Below, in pieces: positions 24,990 through 37,248 of a stretch of DNA of 64,000 nt (its first letter is position 1; each line of letters begins with the position of its first letter). Both the position numbers and the translations under genes were made by a program. The stretch comes from Atrina japonica (Eukaryota > Mollusca > Bivalvia > Pterioida > Pinnidae). Under the pieces are notes generated by a model. It ran no database searches. It had not been told where the DNA came from and was given only the letters and a program-made list of their open reading frames with translations. The stretch spans positions 102,501 to 166,500 of the forward strand of contig BROG01000528.1 in assembly GCA_030159075.1 (NCBI GenBank), in the 5' to 3' direction.

Positions 24990-25090
24990 TTGGTTTCCAG
25001 AGGTCCGTGTTTGTCCATTTTTACCGGATTTGTATCTATGTCCTGGACATTCTATTGATTTATACTTTGGTATCTGGAATTTTTTATATC
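24990..25090 (+). mobile_element. Penelope-like element 3' end, short copy
   Basis: It contains 'tttccagaggtccgtgtttg', 'tccatttttaccggatttgt', 'atgtcctggacattct' and 'tttggtatctggaatttttt', matching the reverse complement of the terminus at 34690. Its 3' end faces that of the copy starting at 25247, 157 bp away. Confidence 0.82.
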
Positions 25091-25246
25091 GTAACATGCT
25101 TTTGGTATACTGTTATCTGTACTAAGCAGCTTAAGCCAATATTTAATCATAATCAATTGTCTGCGTATTTGCATAGAATAACGCACAAGTTCATAGTAAA
25201 CCATTACATTATTTGTAGTTTTTCTAACGTCATAATATCTACAATA

Positions 25247-25555
25247 TAAAAAATCTCAGATACCAATGTATAAATCTTTAGGATGTCCTAGATGTAGGTA
25301 CAAATATGGTAAAATGGACAAACACGCACCTCTGGAAACCAAGAGGTGGGATGGGATTAGGTGCCATGGATGAGTAAGCCGTCGACCGGTCACACCCGCC
25401 GTGAGTCCACAGTCAAGTCCAAATGAAAAACGTGAGGAACGAATGCACGTCACAATTGGTACAGATGTCTCAACAACCGCCAACGAAAAGGCAACTCAAC
25501 ATTTCACTTAGTGAAATAGAGTAGTCGCCACCGAGACTATTATACCGACCGTAAA
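25247..25555 (-). mobile_element. Penelope-like element 3' end, ~310 bp copy
   Basis: It starts 'aaaaaatctcagataccaat' and matches the element at 34690-35000 through 'gaaaccaagaggtgggat', 'gtcgaccggtcacacccgcc', 'caattggtacagatgtctc' and 'ccgaccgtaaaa'. It stops before the reverse transcriptase region, so it is a 5'-truncated copy. The frame on the minus strand (25483-25256) is not a gene. Confidence 0.85.
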
Positions 25556-25559
25556 AATA

Positions 25560-27730
25560 GCTCCCAAGACCCAGCGTAGTCACATTGACACTTAACACTC
25601 AGACCTAAACGGACATTATGTCAATGGGACATTTTTAATGTGTTCCGATCCGTCTTGGTTCGTTGTAATATTATGTACTTTCTAACAAAAAGTATGGCTT
25701 CATGACATTCGGTTACGCAGTTCATCGTATTTATGACGTGATATGTGGTTACTAAGCAGTGATAGGTATCAGATTTGATAACCAGCCTACAGAAAAGTGA
25801 CCATACTTGTTATCCATCGATTATTTAGGCTGAAAGAAAAAAACAAAAACAAAAGAGATTTGGGGAATATACCATACCGAATATCATACCAAAAGTTGAA
25901 TGGATCTGAACCACTAGAGGACAGACATTGTGTTTGATGTATACATTAATCTGTAATAGACAGTATCTGGTTTATGACAGAGCCCGGATATGTCACGACG
26001 TTATCTTTGTGGACCTAAAATATTTTGTCTTGTTCTGAATCATTACTCATGTAACTATGGTTTTAATACTTTTGTGCCAAGTAGCCCATCACCTTGTTTT
26101 GATTCAATTTGGACACGTTGTGTAACTTGTAAACATATGTCAGTCTACCTTGGTAGACATACACATTATTTGTGGCACAATGTGTAATGATCTTGTCTGC
26201 TAGGGATGTAAATATTTCTGTGAAAACTTCAAACTCAAAGGTTCAAGATTTGGTATGATCTGTAATGTAGATTAATACTAAATTAAAAGAATTAACAAAT
26301 CATCTTCATTTATAATGGTTTCAATAACATGAATGGTACCTGGAAAAGACGCATGATGTGCAGAATCGAAGCAAGCCGTGTAATCCGATAATGGATACTG
26401 TTTGACTCTATCGCTGATTGAAGCTGAAAGAATTCTTAATGATAATATTTTATCGGAAATGGCATGAGACCAATAGTTAGGGAAACAAAAGAAAATGCGC
26501 TTTGGGAAATATGCCACACTGTAAATCCTACCAAAAGCTGAATGAGTTTAAAGTACCAGAGGACAGACATTGTGTAAATATGTATAAATATAATACAGCT
26601 GGAAAGGTCAATATGTGGATTTGGAGCAGGAAGAGGTGTAGATCCCAACAAGTTGGCAGCGTTTCTTACAGAATAACAAACAACACAAAACGCTTCAACT
26701 TTCCGCCAGATGAAGGTATTGCACAGCGGGCATTATATTATTACAAAGTATAATGATGATTCGTAACTCCACGTCAATTAGACTACGAAAATTAGATACA
26801 ATAACGGGCTGAAGACGAAGAACAATAGCGAATCCCAAACAGGATGGGACCAAGTGTCCGGAATGTCTCATCGTCCCTTGAAGCATGCCGCGTCCGTCAC
26901 ATATGTTCCATGGGACCCTCTCAAATGCAGTTCGATGCCTGAATTCATATAATCATGAGGTTACAGACACCAAAATACATGTAGTTCTGTATGCCAAACA
27001 TGCTTTTGCGTTCAATCTATTATTATATCAATCCAATGCCACAGATATTCTTGTTATTGGTTTAAGTGTTTCTCTTCAGACTGAGACTTGGGTTGAAATT
27101 GATTATGGAAAAGGTTATCAGTGAGATTAAGATAAGTCCGCCTTTGCCGGCTATGGTATTGGTGAGGCTTTTTCGGGGTAAAGTGTGTAATGTACGTAGT
27201 ACGATCTAACATTGAATGATAACAAATGTTTTTGCCAAACTCATTATGGACCCCTGTATTCGGTGACATAAAATAAGATACTTTGGAAGTGTATGCCATT
27301 TTAATGTATGACAAATACGAAATCCCAAGTCTTACTTTCAATATCAACGACGCAAGTCTCTATATAAGTGTACGATATAATGGAATGCCCCTGCAAGATA
27401 AAAAGTAACCGAAGACAAAACGAAGTATTCAACACGCGATTACTGGATAAAGGGAGATAACTCTGATTTTATCACGAGTTAAAATTATATTATTTATAGC
27501 TCGAAATGTGACAAACCAAGATTAAGTTGCATATCCAGGTTCTATCACAAACTATAAAATATCAGTAACTGTTTATTTTAAAAAATAGGGATGTATAGGT
27601 AAAACATTGTACCATGCTCTGATTCCACGAATTACTGTAGCTGTAATATTTTGTGTCGATGTGTAACTTGTCATCCATGTAATACTCTAATTTAGACTCG
27701 CAGTGATTGAAAACATTTGTCAGTTTATCG
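25560..27730. other. No recognised gene; one ~88-bp direct duplication
   Basis: The segment 25858-25945 ('ttggggaatataccatacc' ... 'ggacagacattgtgt') recurs in diverged form at 26498-26585. Frames here (25990-26187, 26502-26753, 26885-27124) match nothing I recognise. Confidence 0.5.
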
Positions 27731-28647
<917 letters not shown>

Positions 28648-28817
28648 TACAACGTTTGTGCGGGACCTTTGTTTCTATTAGTGATGGAATGACGCTACTA
28701 GACGTTAACGTCATTTCAGCGGGAAGATTATGTAGAGTTATATTCCATCACCATTGGAGATACTAGTACTGCACAAACGTTATCGATTACCACGTGGTGC
28801 ATGAATCAGTCCCATTT
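28648..28817. mobile_element. Degraded copy of the 31982 MITE
   Basis: It shares 'aacgtttgtgcgggac', 'gtttctatt-gtgatggaa' and the right end 'ccatcaccattgg', 'gcacaaacgttatcg', 'accacgtggt-catgaat' with 31982-32192. The outer part of the left terminus is lost. Confidence 0.78.
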
Positions 28818-28927
28818 CAGTTCAGTACAAGATAATCTCCACATTATTTATGTATAGTGGCGGATCACGGAAATTGTCAATGGCGGAGGTGGAATGAGGG
28901 GTAAGGTAATTTAATTATACACACTAT

Positions 28928-29063
28928 AAAAAAATTCAGATACCGAAGTATAAATCAATAGAATGTCCAGGACATAGATACAAATCCGGTAAAAATGGAC
29001 AATCACGGACCTCTGGAAACCAAGAGGTGGGATCAGGTGCCATGGAGGAGTAAGCATCCCCTG
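28928..29063 (-). mobile_element. Penelope-like element 3' end, short copy
   Basis: It runs from 'aaaaaaattcagatacc' through 'gtaaaaatggacaatcacgg' and 'gtgggatcaggtgccatgga' to 'aagcatcccctg', then breaks off directly before the hairpin at 29092. Confidence 0.87.
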
Positions 29064-29091
29064 TTGCTACCTATTTGCATATATGGAGATT

Positions 29092-29235
29092 ATTATAACA
29101 GTAACTTGATCCTAAGAGACGGATCACGTCGAGTTGACAGGGGCAGATCACCAGACTCGCGTCGAGTAAGATATGATGATCTGCCCCTATCAACAAGACG
29201 TGATCCGCCTCTTAGGATCAAATTACTGTTATTAT
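29092..29235. repeat. Long hairpin, ~59-bp arms, ~26-bp loop
   Basis: The left arm (29092-29150) contains 'acagtaacttgatcctaaga', 'ggatcacgtc' and 'aggggcagatca'. The right arm (29177-29235) is its near-complete reverse complement ('tgatctgcccct', 'gacgtgatccgcctcttagg', 'atcaaattactgt'). There are only a handful of mismatches. It has no coding content beyond a frame running through the repeat. It could be a foldback MITE or a recent palindromic duplication. Confidence 0.93.
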
Positions 29236-29239
29236 GATA

Positions 29240-29830
29240 AATTTATTATATGCCGATCCATAATGAACTAATAGATTAGATACGGATTTGTTTACATAAT
29301 TTCCGACATTGTTGCTATGGGGAAATGGGTCGTGAAAGAAAATATCAAATGTACAAATATGGAGTTTGTTCATTAATCATGGTAACTTTCGGTGTTGTTA
29401 CTATGGTAAAAGTAGCCCTGCTTTGTTTACTACGTAATCAGTTTCAAAGAGGGTTGATATGAATTTAGAAAACTACAGTGTGGTGATCCGGAAAGTCAGA
29501 TCACACTCTGTGAAATCAACAGTATCAAACTTGGAATATTAATAGGTACACGTGTATAAAACTCGGAATATTGATAGGTATATAATATATATCTTTATTA
29601 TCCTCATTTCTGAGATTCAGAATATCAATTCAGAGTATTATATGTAATCAAAATATTGACATAGTTTTACACATTGTAGATGTCTCTGAATGTACATGTT
29701 GAGTGAACACAGTATTCAAATATAATCTTATTGAAGCCACACTTAGTTTTGTATAGACGAGTAAAATATATCAGTAAACGTTCTGTTGAAAAAAAAATAC
29801 ATGTGAACCGCTATGCGTAAAGCGGATGCT
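29240..29830. other. No recognised feature
   Basis: AT-rich sequence between the hairpin and the LINE fragment; nothing supported. Confidence 0.5.
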
Positions 29831-31060
29831 TATCAAAATAAATGGTTTTTGTTCATTCATCTTTTCAAACACATAATAAATAGTGTTACCCTTACATAAT
29901 GTCATTAGAAGCGTCTCCTTATCCATATCATATAATTCAATATGGAGGTCAAAACCAAAGTTTTTATCGGTATCGCGGTTTCTGTTACTGTTAATGTTTT
30001 CAAAGTGCAGGGAATCTGAATCATTGTGTATCCGATTATGCAGTGCTACGTCTTCATAAACTTGTCATGTTTTCTGAATTATGATTTTCCATGATTTTGT
30101 CGATAAGAATTCATAACCTTCAATATATTAGTCTAAGTATACTGACATGTCATACTTTTCCAATGTCTTATATATTTCTGGAATGAACCCGATTTAATAT
30201 TTTGATTTATCATTATATACGTTTGAAGTGTTAAACACGGAATATATTTTTGGTCAATGATTCTGGAGGAAGTCAGAAATTATAGTTTCTTTTTATCAAT
30301 CATTACCGTTATTCTATGGGTGTCTGTGATAGATTCACACATATCGGATCGTGTTAGTTTCTTTTCACCTAGGATAGTTTTAATACATTTATACACGTTG
30401 TCGTATACCGTAAATTGGGATATTTTGGTGTCACTAAAATTTGGCCACTTTGGCCATACAACGAAGGATTACTTTTTTGGTCACTTAAATTTTGGCCATA
30501 TATGTTTATATCACATTTCGATTTGGCTTACCATCATATCTCGGTCTTGTCGTGTCCAACATCCCAGGTGTTTTGAATATCAAAATATTAAAAAAGAACC
30601 GGTAGAATAATTAGAGTCCATGCATTGCATGGTACTTAATTACAATTAACGTCCACACAGTGTTATTTAAAAAACAAACCTTGTTAAAATACCAATAGAA
30701 ACATTGTGTACATATTTTAAACGGTTTAATTTTGGCCATTTTTATATAGGGTGGCCAAATTAGCCAAAAATAAACAATGGCCAAAATATCCTAATTTACG
30801 GTATCCAATTGCGTTAAGTTACACCAAACTTTGGCTCCATATAGTACAGTTGGTGTTATTATTTGTTTGTATAAGTTTATGTATATAAGAGAAGAGGGTT
30901 GGAAGTTTTGTATAGTTCTCCTGCATTCGTAATTGCATAATACCTTGAGTTGCTTTCTTGCAGTTTGTTTCTATTAAGGCGCTAACCGTTATGTTATTCG
31001 CATCAATAATTCCTAGATGTCCTTCGGAATCTAGAACTGGAGGGGGAAACATCATAAATA
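29830..31060 (-). pseudogene. LINE ORF2 fragment split by a MITE
   Basis: On the minus strand, 31055-30819 encodes a stretch typical of the region after the LINE reverse transcriptase ('NCKKATQGIMQLRMQENYTK', then in a shifted frame 'PTVLYGAKVW', the usual LYGxEVW motif). The frame is cut by the element at 30416-30803. It resumes around 30400-29840 with 'FIPEIYKTLEKYDMSVYLD', 'SWKIIIQKT', 'FGFDLHIELYDMDKETLLM' and 'LCKGNTIYYVFEKMNEQKP'. Several stops and frameshifts are present. The 'LYGAKVW' part is convincing; the downstream stretch is assigned to the same relic from position and style only. Confidence 0.72.
30416..30803. mobile_element. MITE, TA-flanked, ~388 bp, inside a LINE relic
   Basis: The left terminus TACCGTAAATTGGGATATTT and the right terminus on the other strand (TACCGTAAATTAGGATATTT) match over more than 20 bp, with 'tggcc' following. 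Both ends begin with TA. Internal 'ttttggcca' motifs recur in both orientations. No transposase is present. An old relative may lie near 39390-39470. Confidence 0.88.
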
Positions 31061-31981
31061 TATATCAAGTCATCTTTCTTGATACTTCTTTTTTTTTCTT
31101 CGATTAAAAGCAAATACAGAACATTTCGATGTATTAAATTGAAAATATATTGTCGTATTCAGAGGTAATAATAATTAGTTCTTGCAGCGCTTCAGGACTT
31201 GTTTCTATCGGCGCTTAATCTTCAACAAGTGAGCAGTCAAACAAAAGCAATGAAAGGAGATACCATACGCCTAGATACCATTTTTCGCTTCCAGCATTGG
31301 AACTGATATATACATGACACAAGGTGACTTGAGTACATATCTAGGTCATATTTTGTTATCAACATACAGTGCTTATATTTTACCATATACTACACCGTAC
31401 ACGTTCTTATCTTCCAGAACTCCTGTAAATTTTCGGATTTCCAGTAACTCAATCGTACAGCACTTAGAGAAGGATTAGATTTATCCAATCAGAATTCTGC
31501 AAAGTTGACTTATTTTTCATGTCATAATAGCGCAATTAAATCGGAAAAGGAAATCACCGTCACAGATTGTACTTTTGATATTTTCTATAATTTCATGCAG
31601 GTGTTTATCAAATAATGAGAAAGTTGCTATTCAGAAGTGTACATAAAATATTCAAAGTCAAAAACATGTAGGCCTAGTTTAAAAAATAGAAGGATAAAAA
31701 GCAAAACCTTGAATTTAAACACGATCTCTGCCAAACATAAAAACGTTATCGTTAACTGTGTGCATAACAAATAAAGCGATGATTCAAAACTACAAAACGT
31801 TTTTCAACAGCAAGATTGAACGAACTCCGGAAAAAAGTTGAACTGTTTATGCAAAATGGGTGATTCTTCCCTTGTGGTTTAAATAATGACCAATTTTTTC
31901 GAGCATTCTTTCGTATATTGATTTTCTGCTGATTTCAACGCGTCGGTATATCTATACATGTTGTGTATGACTAGATTCAAC
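31061..31981. other. No recognised feature
   Basis: AT-rich DNA with only short frames. Confidence 0.5.
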
Positions 31982-32192
31982 AATGGCACTAATTCATGTA
32001 CCACGTGATACCCGATAATGTTTGTGCGGGACAATTGTTTCTATTGGTGATGGAACGTAACTCTACGTAATCTTCCTGCTGAAATGACGTAAGTGCGGGA
32101 TATCATCTTCTAATGTTATGCCATCACCAATAGAAACAATAGTCCCGCACAAACGTTATCGCGTATCACGTGGTACATGAATTAGTTCCATT
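31982..32192. mobile_element. MITE with ~70-bp terminal inverted repeats
   Basis: The left terminus 'aatggcactaattcatgtac' and the right terminus on the other strand 'aatggaactaattcatgtac' match. The match continues through 'cacgtgata', 'gtttgtgcgggac' and 'ttgtttctattggtgatgg'. The element is about 211 bp, most of it foldable. No clear target duplication was found. A second copy is at 28648-28817. Confidence 0.92.
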
Positions 32193-32394
32193 AAAGTTGA
32201 CCACAGCCGCGGTCATCTATGTTTGGTTGACTCCAATTATTTTTTATAATTTGATAAAAAACATATGTCTACAAAAGTGTGAAGTAGATTAAAGCTAAAT
32301 CATAAATGAATCTTCCACCAGGCTTAAAAGATTATTAGGTGTGACATTTAGTGAGTATAAAGGCACACTCGACTTTTTTCAGTTTTAATGGTGA

Positions 32395-32470
32395 AGGAAA
32401 AAATCCGATTACAGTGCCCTCGGGAGAGATCACAAACCTTCCGCAAGTAAACTGGCAAACTTTCTCACAC
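32395..32470. mobile_element. SINE-like dispersed repeat, fragment
   Basis: 'ccgcaagtaaactggcaaa' and 'tttctcaca' are shared with 55985-56030, and 'gggagagatcacaaacc' corresponds to 'gggaagagacctgcc' there. Opposite-strand copies lie at 47990-48105 and 63110-63190. Confidence 0.6.
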
Positions 32471-32472
32471 AA

Positions 32473-32872
32473 TCAGGATCCAAGGTTCCAGCTTGAATTA
32501 ATTTAAAAAAACCATCGCAAAAAGAAACAAAAGCGCCCGCAAAATCAACAGCAGAACTAATATTTTTTCTATTTTTTTATTTTTTTTTTGAGAAACTTTG
32601 ATCAAATAAAAGATTGAGTGGCCTGAAAATGACAAATTTAGATAATATTATTTCCTCATTAAAACGTTCTTGGATAAAGTGGATTGTAAATTTGCATTCA
32701 AAACCGAAATTTGGAAAAAATACAATGACCAGCATAGATCGTATGGAAAACATGAGCATTCAAAGTTCAATCTCTTCTTTTCTTAAGACCAAAACAATTT
32801 GATAAAGAATCAGAACGATTTTCTTTCATCTCATATTATTTTTGCAACAGAAAACTTTAATTCAAGTAATAT
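32473..32872. other. No recognised gene
   Basis: AT-rich; the overlapping frames at 32577-32802 show no recognisable domain. Confidence 0.5.
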
Positions 32873-33455
32873 ATAAAAAGTCTCAGATACCAAGGTATGT
32901 GTTAAGCACTAAAGAATGAATAACAACTACTATATTGAAGTGGGACAACGCCATCCAATTTGATGTAGAACAAAATACATTGGTATATATTTTCGCAGTA
33001 TAAGTAAACACTACAGGGCAACAAGTTCTGTTGCTGTCGTATACCACAATTAAGGTGGTTTGATGTATGATCCGCCTTTTCTAAGCAAACGTTTAGTGTT
33101 TCTCGCAGTATCTCAACTTCAGTTCAGATATTCTTTTCAACCTGATATCAACACATGTCTCTTTATCTTGTATGTGACGTAAGCAAGCTTATTTCCTGGT
33201 ACGATAAGACAAGAACTCTTGCCAATATTAATCCTTGGTTGTGATACGGATTTTGTTCCTCACTTATTTCATATTGATCGAACTGTGGACTCACGGCGGG
33301 TGTGACCGATCAACATGCTTACACCTCCATGGCACCTGATCCCACCTCTGGATTTCCAAATGTCCATGTCTGTTAAATGTTTACCAGATTTATATATTGT
33401 ATTCTTGGCATCCTGATGATTAATACTTTTGGTGTCTGAGATTTTTATATGATAG
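32873..33455. mobile_element. Inverted pair of Penelope-like 3' ends
   Basis: A short minus-oriented end (32873-32905, 'aaaaagtctcagataccaag') and a longer plus-oriented end (33243-33455, 'ctcacggcgggtgtgaccga', 'ggcacctgatcccacctctg', 'tttggtgtctgagattttta') lie 583 bp apart with termini outward. The interior shows no reverse transcriptase. Confidence 0.78.
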
Positions 33456-33459
33456 AACA

Positions 33460-34689
33460 TGGATATCAATGTAACAGTAGCAATAATCCGTAGCTTTAAT
33501 GACCTTCATGAAAACTACTTACAGTGGAATACCCCCAAAAACCAGAGATGAGAACAGGTGCCCTGGTTAAAATCTGAAATTGAATTCACTAGACAGATGA
33601 TAGTCTTACATAATTATTTCGAATCTTACCTTTCTTTCAGAACACTTGTCTGGTATTAGTTTCGTTTCACTCCCTAATCTCGTAGCTTAGCTAAAATGTT
33701 GGTATTGAATTAAACTTTTTTTCAATATCAGTTTACTTAGGTATTATGTTTATAATATTTATACAATACATGGGACAAACTGAATGTATAGGACAAATTA
33801 ATTTCGAATGGGGCAAAGTAGAGTTTCTAATATTGAATATGAAAAGAACGGAGATGTTTTACATCCGATTGGTTATTACATTTGATATAAATTGGTAATA
33901 TATTACAAATATACAAAAGATAATATAGGGCCTAAGGAATACGCAGATCTAAGTACCCGACTCGATAAAACTATATATCTATATCATAAGTAAATTTATA
34001 TATAGAATGCGCTATTGTTATTACTTATTGTTATTTTATCATCTTCTTTTACCAATAAGTGGACCAAAATCTGAAGTACTATAAGATATCGCGAGTTGGA
34101 AAAGCGATCATTTTGAATAACTAACGTTTGATTCCGTCTATCCTCGTTTGAACATTGCAATGACGTGATCACTATCGGAAAATGAACTACGATACATAAC
34201 AAGCGATGAGCTCTCTTGACTTTTGAACCCAGGTTCAATTTTAGCGCCTCAAAATTGATTGTACAATTGGTATCGTATTTCTTAAATTCAATTATCAAAA
34301 CTTAAGATGTAAATTAAAGTTTTGTTGTTTTTCGCTTTTATCAAATTATGATAGTAATCCTTAGATGTTTGGTAGGAACTGCAAACATTCGCCGACAACA
34401 GTGATTAAAATTCAGAAGTGGTAGCAGGTGTCATGGAGGAGTTAGCTCCCCCTGCATAACGGCCACTCACGTCATGATTCATTTCAAATCAATTTAAAGT
34501 ATATTCTTGTTCTCATTCCATACACAAATATTGTGTTTTCCATGTTGTATATCGCACTTCTGAAATTATATCCCATTAATTGAAATGTTTAACATTACAA
34601 GCGAAAAGAAAACAATTATTGATGTATAACTACAGCTAGAATGCTGCAAACATGTCCACACCAATTGAATATTTCTTTTGATAAAATTA
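33460..34689. other. No recognised gene; single MITE terminus
   Basis: A lone 'ggtattatgtttataatatt' at about 33739 is the terminus of the family at 61434. Near 34420-34450 'gtgtcatggaggagttagc' echoes the Penelope-like 3' end. The minus frame 34298-33996 is unrecognised. Confidence 0.5.
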
Positions 34690-36970
34690 TAAAAAAATTC
34701 AGATACCAAAGTGTAAATCAAAAGAATGTCCTTGACATAGATACAAATCCGGTAAAAATGGACAAACACGGAACTCTGGAAACCAAGAGGTGGGATCAGG
34801 TGCCATGGAGGAGTAAGCATCCCCTGTCGATCGGTCACACCCGCCGTTAGTCCACAGTCAAGTCCAATGAAATACGTGAGGAGTGTATCCTCGTCACAAT
34901 TGGTACAGACGTCTCAAAAAACCGCCAACGAAAAGGCAACTCAACATTTCACTTAGTGAAACAGAGTAGTTGCAAACAAGACTATTATACCGACCGTAAA
35001 ATTTGTGGAACGTTGACATTTAACGCGGTTTTCGATATCCCTGTGTCAATAATTTGTCAGTGAGTAGTTTACCTCTGTATATGAAATCTTCATATGCTGT
35101 ACACGCCCTAGCATATCGGATCATTTGTGAAATATTAAATCCATATGCGGGTGACTGAGGGATATTACTACTTAAATGTGGAAAATTTACGATGGGAAAG
35201 CCGAAATCGTCGAGTATGTCGTATAGCTTAGTTGCTAATTTCCAGTCTGTGTTTATGCTAAGTGAAATGTCTAAGTATGAAGCGTGTGTGCTTGATTCTG
35301 TTGTATCTTTAATTTCTAGTTCGCTAGGATATATCGCATTGACATGTATGAAAATTGTCATTATTAATTGACAAAACGTCGTCGATATATCTTAATGTCT
35401 AATTAAAGGACACCGCTAACTTTTTCTTCTTTTGATTAAGCAGTTTCTGAATGAAGTCTGCTTCGTATGAATAAAGGAACAGGTTGGCCAATAAAGAGGC
35501 ACAATTGGTTCCCATAGGAATGCCGACAGTTTGTTGAAAGACCACGTCTCCAAACATTATGAATATATTGTCTATTAGAAATTCCAGCATGTTTTTTATA
35601 TCAACTTCAGTGTATTTATGTGTAGAATCAGAGTGGTGTTTGATGAAACAAGTATCCTGATAGCCAATCACTAGATATTTAAATTTTCGGAAACCGCCTT
35701 TAGTGAAAAAACAGTTGTCTATGATGCTGAAAAATATTTATTTTAATTTTATGTGGAATAGTTGTGTAAAGAGTAGAGAAGTCATATGTTTTGATACTGT
35801 GAATTCGAGAAAAATTGTGTGCCTTCAAATTTTCTAAAAGCTGTTTAGAATTTTTAAGTATCCACATCTGATTTACACCGCTTCTGGAATAAGCAAATGT
35901 ACAGTATTGTTGAAGTTTCTCCTTAACGGCTGTCAATACCTTGGTAAGGAGTAAAGATAAAGGTTTGGTAGAATATTTGCTGGATCCTGCAATGTATCTT
36001 TGCTTAAATGGGGTTTTATGAAGTTTAGGTATCCAATATAAATGTGGTAGCTCGAAATCTGTATCCGTTGTAGGTATATCAAATTAGCGTAATACGGACA
36101 CGTGAGAGCTACGTGTGTATGTAGGATTTCCAGAATTCGTATTAACCAAAGTTCTAATGAACAACTATAGTAATGTGCGTTACGAATAAAAACTATGTTA
36201 TTTGAGGCTTTGTCTGCTGGTACTAGTACATATTGGTCATGTAAACTATCCAGTTCAGTTACTACTTCTGGATCACTAAATACAGAGAGATAACGTGTTT
36301 TCATAGTCCCTTTAAGTTTTCTAATACGAGATTTTATCAACTATCGTATGGCTTTCAGCTATTCAGACAAAGTGTATGGTTCTACGTCTTCATGTTTGGC
36401 CCATCGTCTGGCATAATCTTCGACAGAATCCATAACTAAACTGAAATTTTGACGCCAATTAAAGGAACGGGCATCCCGGTATTTAGGGCCCCTTAAAATA
36501 AGATTTTTGAGGCTTTCATTTTCAACAATAGAAACGTCGCCGGTGATGACATCCCCGATAGGATTGTATTTGAAAGGAGATGAAGCACATGAACGTGTGA
36601 CAGTGTTGTGTAGAAGATGGTTGATGTCTAGGCACTGCAAAACCTGTTTGTAATTGAATAGCTTGGATGCGATGCTAGGTGTATAGCTATATGAAATACA
36701 AGGCGTGGTCTTCAGTTTAAAATATGGTGGAATACAGGACTGAACATTTTTGTGATTTAGAATTTTGCCAATGTTTAAAACGTCTATGCCTCTATTTGTA
36801 AAATTAAGTTTAAGGAAAAGACGTTTCTGTTTAGAACAGTTCAGTTTGTATTCTGGGGTTGAAGAATCCGTGTAGGGGTTCATTCTTGCTTCTTGAAAAA
36901 GTTTATTAATATTTGTAAAAGGTACAGAATAAAGTTTGCTGCGAATGAAAGTTAAATTAATCCTATATAT
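34690..36970 (-). mobile_element. Penelope-like retroelement (tentative class), longest copy
   Basis: Read on the minus strand, a reverse transcriptase region (about 36968-35020) is followed by a 3' non-coding tail of about 310 bp that ends at 'aaaaaaattcagatacc' (34690). The tail is the sequence found at many other sites in the window, which ties those short repeats to this element. No GIY-YIG endonuclease, LTR or gag-like frame was found. A 35-bp piece of the same 3' end sits upstream at 37249-37283 in the same orientation, which would suit the partial tandem arrangement of Penelope elements but is very short. The class assignment rests on the style of the reverse transcriptase; a different retroelement class remains possible. 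Confidence 0.75.
35020..36968 (-). pseudogene. Reverse transcriptase of the Penelope-like element, broken
   Basis: It acts in RNA-templated DNA synthesis for the element. The N-terminal part (36968-36359) is open for about 200 residues ('NFTNRGIDVLNIGKIL', 'GDVITGDVSIVENESLKNLI', 'RGPKYRDARSFNW') and ends at a stop after 'YTLSE'. The middle (36340-35700) contains 'KASNNIVFI' and the conserved 'YDFSTLYTTIPH'. The catalytic part (35671-35370) has 'VGIPMGTNCASLLANLFLYS', and the YIDD active site lies at about 35378-35389, just past a stop. The C-terminal part (35361-35020) reads 'YPSELEIKDTTESS', 'PIVNFPHLSSNIP' and 'MIRYARACTAYEDF'. At least three stops or frameshifts separate the pieces, so no full protein can be made, although the core residues are unmutated. 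Confidence 0.85.
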
Positions 36971-37248
36971 AAGTATTCATTGTACTCTAAAAGTGAAGTG
37001 AAACATTTATTTTCAAATCCTAAATATTTTGATAATATTCAAACATGCACAAAGGAGGTAATGTTGGGTTTGTTTATCAAAATGTCACTTTAAGTCGCTT
37101 ATACTGAATGACATGAAAGTCTGTACAAGCGCTAGATCACGAAACTCTTCTTATCTTGTTTAAAAACCAGTGCGCAAACAAAGGAATGGAAAAATTTACT
37201 TTTTCAAAACTTAAATTATTTTCGAATTAGTAATCATTGCATAAACCA

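Noticed and set aside
34690..36970. An endogenous retrovirus or LTR retrotransposon
   Set aside because: No LTRs, gag, protease, integrase or envelope; the reverse transcriptase style and the solo 3' ends fit a Penelope-like element better.
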